From assembly GCA_015852425.1 (NCBI GenBank), contig JAAAIG010000184.1:1-52494 (forward strand): 52,494 nucleotides of DNA. Direction: 5' to 3'. The notes beneath the pieces are model-generated. The model made no database searches. It was not told the DNA's origin and was given only the letters and a program-made list of their open reading frames with translations. Every line of letters begins with the position of its first letter. Position 1 is the stretch's first letter. Positions 1 to 10,770 of this stretch are shown here, one piece after another. Source of the stretch: Gryganskiella cystojenkinii (lineage: Eukaryota > Mortierellomycota > Mortierellomycetes > Mortierellales > Mortierellaceae). The position numbers and the translations under genes were made by a program.

Positions 1-102
1 CGAAAAAACTATTTCTATTTTTTATCCTGTAATTGTTTTTTTCGTAATGATAATGTTTTTTTTTTATTTTTTCGTTTTTTTTTTTTTTTTGCGGATTTTT
101 AG

Positions 103-1604
103 GCATGGAGGGAGAATCACCTGAAACGGTCGAGACCAGTACGATCCAATCACGGGTAAAGGCCATTGACGAACAAAAGGCTCTGACCTTGGACTCGACT
201 CAGCGGATCAAGTTCGATCCTGCTAAGGACCTCGTCTTTCATTATTTTGAATCCTTACCTCAGCATCCAAACGGGATGCGGTTCTGTGCGTTCGATGGAC
301 AAGGGGATCTACTGGCGACGAACGAGTACTTTTCGATCGGAGGAGGATTCGTCGTTAATGAACGGACTCAGTTGGCCCATGGCGAGAATGCGTACTACAT
401 GGAAGAATACGAGCCCGTAAAGGAGGAGGCGATAACAACCAGGTCACCGAGCCTTGCCCAGGCCACCAGCTCGAAACTATCAGTCTCTGCATCAACTTCA
501 TCATCATCTCCTTCAGTTACTGCTACAACAACGGCAACGACGACAAAACGTACGCCTGTCTCACAATCCAGAAAAAATCAGGATCTGGCCCCGGCAGCTC
601 TCCCATTTACAAACGCGACCGAACTCATGGAACTCTGTCACCGGGAAAACATGACAATCGCGCAAGTCGTTTATGAGAACGAACTCCGGTGGCGATCAGC
701 GGCCGAGATCAAGGAAAAGACCTTTGCGATATGGAATACGATGGATTCGGCCATCAAGAATGGATGTCTCTCGACAGAGTCCATGTTGCCCGGTCGACTT
801 GCCGTGCGAAGACGCGCTCCAGGCCTCTACCAGAAATTGCTCAAGGGACTCTATACGACCACGCCCGTCTTTTCAACTGCGGGCAAGAAACTTGGGACCG
901 TGAACGGACTCTTGGGCAGTTCGACTTCAGAAGGATCGGTCACCAAGGAAGCGGCACCGGAGCGAGGGATCGACAAGGTCCTTCCAAAACGACCCGTCAA
1001 GCGACTTATGCTCCCTGCACTGGACTACCTTTCTGTGTATGCGATAGCTGTGAATGAAGAGAATGCCGCTGGAGGACGAGTCGTGACCGCACCCACGAAC
1101 GGCGCCGCGGGAGTGATCCCAGCCGTGCTCAAGTACTACCTTGAGTTTATCTCGGAGACACCAGAACAGGATATCATGGAGTTTCTCCTCACGACAGCCG
1201 CGATCGGTATGCTCTATAAGCGAGGCGCGTCCATATCTGCAGCCGAGATGGGATGTCAGGGCGAGGTCGGTGTCGCTTGCTCCATGGCCTCTGCGGGATT
1301 TGCGGCCGTGATGGGTGGGACCGTGGCCCAGGTTGAGAACGCAGCCGAGATTGGAATGGAACACAACTTGGGCCTGACATGTGATCCGATCGAGGGGTTG
1401 GTTCAGATCCCGTGTATCGAGAGAAACGCTCTCGGAGCCGTCAAGGCTGTAACCGCGGCTCAGTTGGCGTTGAACGGGGATGGGTTCCATCGCGTGACGC
1501 TGGATCAGGTGATTGAGACGATGAGGCAGACAGGAAATGATATGCAGGCCAAGTACAAGGAGACTTCACAAGGAGGACTCAGCGTTTGTGTTCCTGTGTG
1601 CTGA
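103..1604 (+). CDS. Iron-sulfur L-serine dehydratase (bacterial SdaA type), 5'-partial
   Basis: Deaminates L-serine to pyruvate and ammonia using a [4Fe-4S] cluster. The sequence aligns along its length with bacterial single-chain SdaA/SdaB. Signatures are the SIGGGF block (about residues 76-81 of this part), [36 protein letters not shown] and PCIERNA. The last three carry the three cluster cysteines. The C-terminal Cys that inserts into the active site in the bacterial enzymes is kept (ends CVPVC). The ATG at 105 is probably internal. A T-rich tract ending in TAG at 100-102 looks like an intron acceptor, and the N-terminal beta-domain with its GPSSSH-type motif is missing, so an upstream exon lies outside the window. 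There are two low-complexity insertions relative to bacteria: Ser/Thr-rich around residues 105-160 and a second near 250-290. Most fungi use PLP-dependent serine dehydratases, so bacterial ancestry is possible (inference). Confidence 0.88.
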
Positions 1605-1952
1605 AAACGTTGTTTACTTAGGAAACATAAAATGCCACACATAATAGAATGCAATGGAGAAAGAACAGATCTTGCCATTCCACATATTCGCTCAATAGAT
1701 ATTTTTTTTGATTCCAGGCAAAATAACGAGTACCGCCAACCAGTCGACGCCATGAAATAGAGGCCCTATCTCTCTCTCCCCCCTCTCTCTCTTTCTCTTT
1801 TTACGCAAAAAACGCGCGTGTATATTGTTGATAACGCAGTGATATGGCATGTTCAAGAACCGAAATTGACAACAATTTGAATGCAATACAGAATGTAATG
1901 GATTATTGACTATGGTACATGGTAATGAGGAAGGTTCTGTTGTCCAAGCATA
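1605..1952. other. Convergent 3' intergenic region
   Basis: Lies between the 3' ends of the serine dehydratase (+) and POP7 (-). It holds a CT-rich simple stretch at about 1768-1800 and AT-rich sequence suited to 3' UTRs. I see no gene. Confidence 0.6.
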
Positions 1953-2592
1953 TCACCGTCTTCTCCTGCCTGATTGCATGTTTGCTTGCTGCTGCTCGTA
2001 CTCCTTCTTGGTCCCTGGCATAGGTTGCAACAGTTCGATCCGGATATGAACCGCCGAGTTTTGTCTTGCATGGGTTCCCAAATCCTTTTCTGTATCGGTC
2101 GGAATCATATCATCGACCAGATCCATGGTAGCAGTCTCGGTGTGACAACGTACTTGACCCGAGCATGCGTTGCTGATCCCCATTGCGAGTCCAATCGCCC
2201 GCTCGATCGCAGCTCCCATGGCATGCAACATGACAAAAGGATGTCCGTCCTCGACCAAAAGTGTTTTGGCTCTTGAGAGTTGACCCTTGTAACTTGAGGA
2301 CTGAGTCACATAGATGTCTGTAGGCAGTGTCGGTGGTCGTACTGGAGCCCTTTTCCTGAGTGTGGCTATTTCGTTTTTGTTGATTTGTTGTTGAATGGGG
2401 AAAAGCATGCATTAGTTTCAGCTGATCTGGTGCAGTCAGCTAGCGCCTTCCATATTGAAAAAAAAACATGTTGATCCTGCCTCAGGCGGAGGAGCATGTA
2501 CCGTCTTCCTTTGATATCCGTAATCTCTTGGTCTCTGGCTTATCCAGTCCATTCGTAGTCGGATCCCGTTTAGATGGATTTGATGTTGACAT
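1953..2592 (-). CDS. POP7: RNase P/MRP protein subunit POP7 (Rpp20), Alba-like
   Basis: Subunit of nucleolar RNase P and RNase MRP, which process pre-tRNA 5' ends and pre-rRNA; in the family it pairs with Pop6/Rpp25 on the RNA. Model: complement(join(1953..2365, 2502..2592)), 167 residues. Exon 1 starts MSTSNPSKRD and ends at a G^GTACAT donor. The acceptor ATAG^CC at 2366 joins in phase to give KEDATLRKRAPVRPP. That matches the TLRKR..R.P...DIYV start of human Rpp20. Further family matches are a central helix with a G-A-A-I-ERAI pattern and the HARQNSAVHIRIELL strand. Reading exon 2 as an intronless ORF from 2408 would replace this conserved start with unrelated residues, so I prefer the spliced model. 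The gene is divergent from the next one across only 171 bp. Confidence 0.88.
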
Positions 2593-2763
2593 TAATGTGC
2601 TATGTTGATTATATGAATGAAGTTTAGTGAATGCGAATTCTTTTTTGACCATGATCTTTTCTTCATTCACGAATCAATTAAGGGGTAGCACGAGTTATCA
2701 CCATTGCAATGTTAATCCTGAACCATTGAACCATGTTTCTTTTCGGTCGCCACAGGAGCCAGG
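2593..2763. promoter_or_regulatory. Short bidirectional intergenic region (POP7 / C2H2-finger gene)
   Basis: The start codons of two divergent genes, POP7 (-) and the C2H2-finger gene (+), are 171 bp apart, so both promoters and 5' leaders must share this stretch. It is AT-rich near 2600-2680. I see no clear TATA box. Confidence 0.45.
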
Positions 2764-3817
2764 ATGGAGGATACGCAATATCACCAGGATCGAGTCATGG
2801 CATCACTCTCAGCATATGTAAGAATCGAGACTCGCCCTCCAGGATCACAACCCAACGGAGGCCCCATCAATGCCTTGGACATGGACGAGTACGCTTTTAA
2901 AGAGCATGACGACGTAAGAAAATGAAGACATCACACGTAAGAACCATGCCACCCAATCAAAAAGGCAACACAGAGGGTACTAACATGGACCATGGTTAAA
3001 CTGATAAACAGTGGACAGCGCAAGCCAAGTTCGAAAGGATTCCAGCTCCATGCACGGACGATATCTGCCCCCTCCACACGACAACTATTGCGCCACCAAA
3101 CTATGATCCTGGCAGGACAAGGCTTGAGCAGGTTGTGGCCAAGAAGGCAAGTTTTTTTTTCTTGAATCGACAGACGTATATCCGAAAGGCGACAGTTATA
3201 GCGTAATAACAACTAAGCTGTGAACCTATTGCGGACCTGTCATTAATCGGAAACTGGCTCTTTTGTACTTCTTTATATTAGTTTGATAATGTCCCTGCTC
3301 AGACCGAGCCCCAACTCTTTCTGTGCCCACTCAATAATTGCTTGAGAACGATATGCAGTGCGCCATGCCTGACCTGGCAAGAGTTTGGACTCGAGATCAT
3401 CGACCATCTCTCCTTTCACGAATTCAAAGATCACAACGATGAGGTAAAGCAAAGTACTTCATTTACTCTGCAACAATTATGCGCACGTTTATAAATCCCA
3501 TATGACCTTACATACTCCTCGTTTTACTTTCACATTTGAAACAGGCCACCATGCTCGAGTATCTAAAGAGGCCTTTGACAGCGCAACCCTCTCCAAGACG
3601 ACCTATGGCGATCAGAAAAGCGAGCATGGGTACGCGCAGGAAACTTGCAATTGGATCTGTTCGAGCAAAGGATCGACGTGTGTTGAACTTACCCCTGTAT
3701 TGGGCGCTGAAAGCAGGCCCGGTGGAGGCCCTCCTCTCGACCACTATTGTTGCCGATACCACGACCTCCACCAAATCGACGAAAACAAGTCAACCTCGAG
3801 GAACCAAGCGCCGATGA
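2764..3817 (+). CDS. Unrecognised 232-residue protein with a C2H2-like zinc finger
   Basis: Four exons, all with phase-0 junctions: join(2764..2913, 3012..3146, 3303..3443, 3545..3817). Frames stay open through every junction and the total is exactly 233 codons. Intron 2 uses a GC donor, AAG^GCAAGT. Exon 3 encodes CSAPC, then 12 residues, then HLSFH. This fits C-x3-C-x12-H-x3-H, the classical C2H2 zinc-finger spacing. Further cysteines sit just upstream (CPLNNC) and in exon 2 (C-x4-C-x2-H). The C-terminal ~90 residues are basic (PRRP, KRR end) and Ser/Thr-rich, as in nuclear proteins. The ATG at 2764 is the first in frame, but CCACAG just before it could be an acceptor, so an extra 5' exon is possible. 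I do not recognise the family; a nucleic-acid-binding role is inference. Confidence 0.65.
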
Positions 3818-4346
3818 AAAACCTGGATCATGGAACTATGTTGTAGTTCTGTTTGTATAATATCAGCCCTGCCATCCTTGGTCTTGTTCAGAGTTGAGCC
3901 AAGGATACCATTCCATGCAAAAAGGAAAAAAAATTCCTTGACTGCAGCAACCTTCTGTATTTTTACCTTCCAGAGTACGCCCCGAAAATAAAAAGGGGGA
4001 TGTCTGATTTCCATTCATTTTTTGGTACGAACACTCGAAAAGGGCGAAGAATGAGCGCGAAGGGCGGAGGACACAAAGTCAATTTGACTTTTTTTTTTTT
4101 TAGTTTCGTGGTTTGAGGTGGGTGTTTGTCTTCCCCCTCTTTCTCTTTGTCGTTCTTCTCTTGCGCCCCATTGCACTCTATCTTGTACCCTCCTCTCCTT
4201 TCCTTTGTTACATCTCACACTTTTATTCTTTCTTATCCTGCAAAGATATTCATTCGACATTCTACTACATTCAAGGAGATCATCTACAGGAACGACCCCC
4301 AACCACAGAGGAGCATCAAGGGCTGACAGAGCACGACATCAAAACC
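3818..4346. other. 3' UTR of the C2H2 gene and pyrimidine-rich 5' leader of the GDP-mannose transporter
   Basis: About 4090-4260 on the + strand is strongly CT-rich, typical of a fungal core promoter or leader. An in-frame open stretch precedes the transporter ATG but holds no ATG of its own. I see no separate gene. Confidence 0.5.
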
Positions 4347-6084
4347 ATGACCGCACCAACTCCCCAACAGAACAGTATTGCCAACTCGGCAACTGTCAGT
4401 ATCCTCGCTTACTGCTCCTCAAGCATCCTCATGACTGTCACCAACAAGATGGTCCTCTCCCGATTCGACTTCAACATGAACTTTTTGCTGCTCGCATTCC
4501 AGGCAGGTTATTTTCTTTATTGCGTTTTTGGTTTACACTACTCTACCATAGGACATCTCTCACTGACTGTTGACTTGAGCAAGGACGCCGTGTCGATAAC
4601 GTTAGGAATCGGGAAAACTAGTGGCGTTCTGACGATTTGTTTCCCTCTTTTTTCTTTGTCTTTCGTTTTAATACCAATAGGCATTATCAGCAGTCATTAT
4701 GCTGTGGGTCTTCAAAAAGTTGGATCTGATAACGTACAGGAACCTGGACACGGCTGAAGCCAAGAAATGGTTCCCCATCTCTCTGACCCTCGTAGCCATG
4801 ATTTACACAGGAAGTAAGAGGTACAACAATGAGACGAGAACAAACAAGAGTGCTGGACATTTGGATCGGGTGCAATGGGGTCCCAGGCACTAAAACATGA
4901 ATAACAAGACTAACCAACCACCCTATCACATCAATGACGACATTGTTAGTCTTCAATTCTTGAATATCCCCGTTTATACCATCTTCAAGAACTTGACTAT
5001 CATCTTGATCGCCTATGGGGAAGTCCTCTGGTTCGGAAGCAAAGTGACTCCTGTCATGTTGCTGAGCTTCTTCTTTATGGTAAACCAATATATATATATG
5101 GATCGATTATTATTTGTTCGACTATGTCCTCTCTCCAGGATCAAAAGCCTCTTTTCGTTCCTGCCACTGAACCATTGTTTTGTTGGTATGTTCGTTTCTA
5201 GGTCTTCTCCTCTGTCATTGCAGGATGGTCCGATATCAGTTCTCAAGGAACTTCGGAACTAGTGCAGCTGAACCCAGGATACTTTTGGATGGCGCTCAAC
5301 TGCTTCTCTTCAGCGGGATACGTCCTTTACATGCGCAAGAGAATCAAGCACTTCAACTTCAAGGACTTTGACACGGTTTATTACAACAACTTGCTGTCGT
5401 TGCCTGTCATGCTCTTGCTCAGTATGACCCTCGAAGGCTGGACCTCGGGCGAAATTAGCAGGACTTTGTAAGTTGTTTTTGCAAGGACATCTGACTGTAG
5501 GAAACGAAGTGGTAGCACAATATATTATGTCCCACGGATCGCGATTTCATGTTTGTTTTATTGTTGATCTTAATCGGTTTGTTATCGATTTTCTTTTTCT
5601 TTTCAATAGTGCCCCTGATGTGCGCCAGGCCTTGTGTGCAGCAATTATACTCTCGGGCATCTCTTCGTTCTTGATCTCTTATGGAAGTGCATGGTGCGTC
5701 CGCTGCACATCCTCAACAACTTACTCGATGGTCGGAGCACTGAACAAACTCCCCGTGGCCGCGAGTGGTATCCTGTTCATGGGCGACCCTGCGACGGTTG
5801 GAAACGTCTTTGGAATCCTGTTTGGATTCATCGCAGGATTACTGTATAGCTATTCAAAGACGGAACAGGCGCAAAAGAATTTGGCGCTCGCAAACAACAC
5901 GACGTTGACGCACACGTCACTTGGAAACCAACATACGAAGGTGGGCGAGGATGCGTCAACTACAGACAAGAGTGGATTATTGGATGGCGATGTGGTTGAG
6001 CTCAAAGCTCCCGTCACGGTCACTTCCAAGACCATGGCATTACCGCTTTACAAGAGTAACCCGGATGGAAAGATTGCAGACTAG
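4347..6084 (+). CDS. VRG4: GDP-mannose transporter, Golgi (Vrg4/GMT family)
   Basis: Exchanges cytosolic GDP-mannose for luminal GMP across the Golgi membrane, feeding protein and lipid mannosylation. Model: join(4347..4502, 4681..4820, 4950..5079, 5202..5467, 5610..6084), 388 residues, about ten membrane segments. Family blocks align throughout with yeast Vrg4: [17 protein letters not shown], the KKWFPIS block, [27 protein letters not shown]. Both substrate motifs are visible: YYNN (residues 202-205, FYNN in yeast) and GALNK (273-277). The hydrophilic C-terminal tail is longer than in yeast. Intron 1 best fits a GC donor (CAG^GCAGGT), because this keeps the 26-residue spacing seen in yeast between the exon-1 end and AKKWF. 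A GT donor 4 nt on, with a shifted acceptor, would drop 2-3 residues. Its 3' end is 105 bp from the convergent F-box gene. Confidence 0.95.
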
Positions 6085-6189
6085 AGAGTGGAAAACACGA
6101 AAAACATGAACAAGCACTAAAGCAAATACACTAGTCCAAACTGGCATGAAGGCTTTCAATATGACTTTATACAACAATATTATTAGGAG

Positions 6190-9100
6190 TTATTTTGTCT
6201 TGCCATCACTGGTAGAAGATCGACGAGCAGGACTATTCCAGGGAGACGAAAGCGTCCATCCGCTCTTGGTCAAGGACCTTCCTGGAGACGGCGACCTAGA
6301 GGAGGGGGTAGAACTGCTGCCACCACTACTGCTATTGCTAACGGATAACAGCTCAGGTGTAGATCGGTTCCTGCTGGTTTTCATCATAATGGGATGGTTG
6401 GTATCGTTTTTGTTGTCGATGATGTTGCTGCTTGAAGTATTTACAGATGGACCGTTGGATGTGGTTGAACCAATATTCGACGACGAGGAGGACGGCTGTT
6501 GAGTGTTCGAGTTCGCGCGTCTCCGAGAGAGTGAGATCCGGGAGGGTGGTGTGGGAATATACCTTGAAAGACCACCCGCGCAACCTGTTGTTGCATCCGA
6601 AGGAGAGCTAGGAGATTGGGTCAAGATCCTGGATGGAGGCGAGGGTGGAGTGATCAAGAGCGGCTTTTTAGGGATCCTGTTCCCACCTTTGGGGAACCCT
6701 GAGGGTGCAGTCACGACAATCAATGTCGTCGTGCAGCTGGAGGGACGGATAGGAGGTGACTCTAGAATAGGTTTTGGTGGTGGGGTTTGTTGCTGTTGCT
6801 GCTGCTGATGCTGTTGCTGATGTTGAAGTTGTTGCTGATGCTGAAGATGTAGCTGTAGCTGTTGCTGCTGTTGAAGCTGTTCCTGTTGCTGCTGTTGAAG
6901 CTGAGGGTCGAGACGATGCAAAACATCGTCCTCTTCAAAATCGACCAAAACTTCTTGATGCTCGTACTCGTTTGCCAAGTCGACAAGAGGCTTTGGGTTT
7001 CGAATCCTTCTTGGGGGACTAGGTGTTCTCACTCTCAAGCTTAAAGTCGAGGGAGACGAGGTCATGGACGGAGATTGGGGTGATCGTTCTGGTGAAGGGA
7101 GAGCATATTGCGGAGAAGCCGTGGTACTGCCTCGTCGCGTGATCACACTGGCCGTGCTCTTGGATTTCAGCGATGCCGCTGGCTTCGTTGGAGGCGACGA
7201 CGAGAAGGTCATAGGAGGCGATCTAGCGCTTGGGCTCGAAAGAGAACCTGCCGACGTGGCAGTCGGACCCAGAGAAGGAGGCGAATCCGACGGTGATCCT
7301 GCGAGGTGGGGTACGGTAACAACCATGGGGGAATTTGTCGAGAGCTTGGATGGGACCAAATTTCTTTGCGCAGGGTCCATGTTCAAAAGTTGGATCGATC
7401 CTCCTGTGCATCCAACAACGATTCGGCCAGCCCGAGTGTCAATGCCCATGATACCTTGTCCTTGTCCTGATGGAATCCCCAAGAATTGCATCGGCTTTGG
7501 GAAGAGTTGTTGAGGAACATGAGTCGAGTCATAGACGTGGTCGCTGTCGATAATGTCCTTGGTCAGCTGGAGAGCGACCAGCTTGACTGTCGAGCTTCGA
7601 GAACCAAGGAGGAGAACCGGTGGACTGTGATGCGTGATCTTTCCACACCACACATCCGTCGTCATGTTCAAGACCGCAGTTAAGAAGGGCTTGACTCGAG
7701 TTTCGACCGCATCAAAAGTCATCAGGGCTGACAGACTCGAAGATGACTCAAAGCTGGATCGAGCAAAATAAGACGATCCTGCTTCTGATCGAGGGGAGGT
7801 CGCAGCTTCAGAGATTCCTGGTGTCTCGGGTTCGGAAGACATGCTGGTGAAGGACGTGCACGTGGTCGAACGAGAGGCTGACCGAGGAGGATGTTGTGGT
7901 GTGAACTGCTGCTTCAGGCTCTCCTGCAAAGCGACGGTAAACGAGGACGTGTTGGATTCTAGAGCTGACGAGGCTCTCAGAGAAGCGAGGCTCGAGAGTT
8001 GTCGCTGAGCCTGAGCTTGATGATGATTTTGGGCGACTAAACTCTCCAGATGTTCCAGTTGCCAGACATAGACTTTTTTGTTGGTCGCGGTGAGGAGCAT
8101 GTTGTCCTGAAGAGATGACCACTGAGGCGAAGATCCTTGTTGAACCTCAAAAAGTTTTGTCTGGTGGAGAAGCGTCCTGGAAGGAATATCAAAGACCCGG
8201 AGAGTAGCATCGATGCAGAAGGAGTACACTGTGTTTTTGTTCAGGTGAATGCCTTGGATCTATATATATAATTGGGACGGGAGTCAATTCTTTGTTCTTT
8301 CTCATTTATAAATCGACATCTAGCAATGAAACTTACGACTTCGTTGTGAGCACGGAAACTGGCGATTTTGCGGCCGGTGGACCAGTGCCATACGAGAACT
8401 GTCTGGTCATGACCAGCAGTAACCAGATAAGTTTCATTGATGGCGATGGCTCGCACGCCTTTTTGATGCCCTGTGAGTGACTGCATATTTAACGGTCCGT
8501 GAAGTGACCAAACCTTGACAACACTGTTGAAAAACATTAAGACCGAAGTGCGCCACAATTAGTCAATAGTGTCGACAATATAGAAACATGCGATTGGGCA
8601 AAAGTATCTCGAAGACCCTTACCCGATATCAACAAATGCCGCAACAACGACTCCACCTCCTTCGAGATTGGCATCAGCAAAGAGTTCAACACAACTGACA
8701 GCCGATCCAACCTCCCAGATCTTGACACACTTGCCCGAGGCCGATTCCCAGAGGCGAACTTTTTCGTCATATCCACCACTCACGATCCATTCACCTCGAT
8801 CCTTCAACGACGTGACATAACTGGAATGACCGAGAAAACTCAGAGACGACGCGGGTTTGCCACTGCGCCAACGCAGGTCTCTTTCGAAATACCGACAGAG
8901 CAAGTTCCAGTTCGATAGGGACGTTTCCTCGGATTCGAGGGCAATCTCGCCGTCGTCATCATAAGAGAACCGGCGCATTACTGTATCAATCACATCATAG
9001 GCAATGGCTCTCTCGTTCCATGAACGTGACACCTAATATGGTGGACGAGTCAGGGGGACAAGAATCGCTGGTTAGTATTCTTTCCCGTCGAGTTGAAAAT

Positions 9101-10564
9101 CGATTTGTCCAAAGGTTCGGAAAAAAAGGGGGAGAGGGACCAAGAATGGGTTTCATACCAATCGGCAGGATGCCAGATCTACGAACGATAGTCGTCTCAT
9201 AATCATCTTTGAGATGGACGGGGGTAATTGCTCGAGGAGATCGAATCCCTCGACTTGACCATGATATATTGTAATCTGCCGCTGCATTTGATAGGCTTCT
9301 CGCGGTTGACAACCCGCGACAATGTGCTCGAACCTTGTTTATCCCAATGGTCATCGTATAAATCGCCTGTTAGTCAAACCGAAGCTCGGAGCGCAAAGAT
9401 GAAACGCGTCAATCGACCTAAAAAAAAAGTCGTGATAGGGTCCACTTACAAGATCTTCTTTTCTTTCCAGGCCATCCCTTGGATCAGTGACGCAACCATA
9501 GTGGGTCTTTCTTGAAGGACCTCGACCGGTTCACAGTTTGAGTAAGCGGACCATGTTTGTTCCCATCCTTCGATTGCTCGCTCGGCATCAATCATGACCT
9601 TGCTCATTGACTCCTGCTCTTTCGTCAGAGTCTTGTCCAAGACTTTGATGTTCGAAGAGAGGCCAGTGATCCCAGAGCTTAGAGACTTGAGCTTCTCCTT
9701 TTGCGCCGCGATCTGCTCCAGCAATCTCTCATAAGACGAAGAAGTAGATGAAGCAGAGGTGGAAGACGAGGAGGTTGTGGAGGTTGTCGAGGTTGTGGAG
9801 GTCATGGACGATGTCGATAGGCGCGAAGTTGAAGAGATGGGAGTGACTGGAGAGATGGATGCAATCTTGTTATTAGAAGGTGACCAAGGGCTAGTCGCAT
9901 AAGTAATCTTGTACATGGCCGAGGCCGGTCTCGACCTCGTCGATCGCACGGTCACCTTCTCGATGACCGCTGCTGGCGATCCGCTCGAACTTGTCGAGTC
10001 TGCGGAGTGGTTTCGACTCCGAGTAAAAGCTGGAGGACTCGAGAGGGCGTATTTACGTTCTGGTGGCCATTGCCGCTGTTCTGGTTGATTGCAAGAGGTC
10101 ATGGTGGAAATGTCAATGTGAAGGATTTCGGTGATTGGTCCTGAAGTATATCGATCTTGATGGCAAGGTGCCTTTTGTTGCTGTCGCTCTTTTTGAACTG
10201 GGGAGGGTTGCTGTGTGGGTAACGACTGGATTCGGTTAAGAGGATGATGACCGTGATACCGTTGTTGAGGATGATGAAACTTTTGAAAGACGGGATAGTT
10301 GTCCTGCTCGTCGTCGTCCACCTTGTTACTGTTGGTTATTTTTTGAATGAAGTTATCGTCGATGGTGGTGTTGATCTGACTGCTGTGATGATTACGGTGA
10401 TATCGAACTGGATCCCGTTCGTAAAATTGGTGGTGTCCGTTTAAGGTTGGGGTGGTGTCGATGGGAGAGATTGGAGGTGAGAGTGTGAGTTGATGATGTC
10501 GGTATGAGTGTTGTTGTTGCTCCTTGGTGGTAGCGAACAATGGAGGAGGAAAGATGCCTGCCAT
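6190..10564 (-). CDS. F-box/WD40-repeat protein with poly-Gln C-terminal region
   Basis: Probable substrate receptor of an SCF (Skp1-Cullin-F-box) ubiquitin ligase. Model: complement(join(6190..8259, 8337..8523, 8623..9032, 9159..9333, 9450..10564)), 1318 residues, all junctions in phase. Residues 1-300 are disordered and Ser/Thr/His/Gln-rich. A predicted coiled coil follows (about 295-355, ERLLEQIAAQKEKL). The F-box is near 397-440 (LLEQLPPSISKMIMRRLSF, then LASCRLVSRSW across an intron). WD blades run from about 475 to 700 (LGHSSYVTSL, GGYDEKVRLWES, TGHQKGVRAIAI, AGHDQTVLVWHW, DATLRVFDIP). Later blades are interrupted by long Ser/Pro loops. A Gln/His tract coded by 6789-6903 lies near residue 1100, followed by a Ser/Arg-rich tail. 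A stop codon directly precedes the ATG, which supports this start. The acceptor at 9334 was chosen because the nearer AG gives an immediate stop. Confidence 0.85.
6789..6903 (-). repeat. CAG/CAA codon repeat (poly-Gln tract)
   Basis: Imperfect CAR trinucleotide repeat inside the F-box gene, read as CTG/TTG on the + strand. It encodes a Gln run broken by Leu, His and Glu. Such tracts vary in length between strains. Confidence 0.85.
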
Positions 10565-10739
10565 CTAGATTTTCTTTGACAATTGTCTTTTTCTTTTTTG
10601 TGTTCAACGTTCTTTCTGCCTGGTGGGATTACTATTTGCACGTCAATTAGGGATTAATCGAACAATAAAGTCAACACAGTGCCCTTGTAACAGTTTTTGT
10701 TATGCGGTTGAATGCAAGGAGTAAGGAGAGGGGGGCAAA

Positions 10740-10770
<31 letters not shown>

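Noticed and set aside
1953..2408. POP7 as an intronless 151-codon ORF
   Set aside because: Its first 15 residues do not fit the family, whereas the spliced form restores the conserved start in phase.
4113..4346. In-frame extension before the GDP-mannose transporter ATG
   Set aside because: It contains no ATG and runs through CT-rich leader sequence; the family starts near the ATG at 4347.
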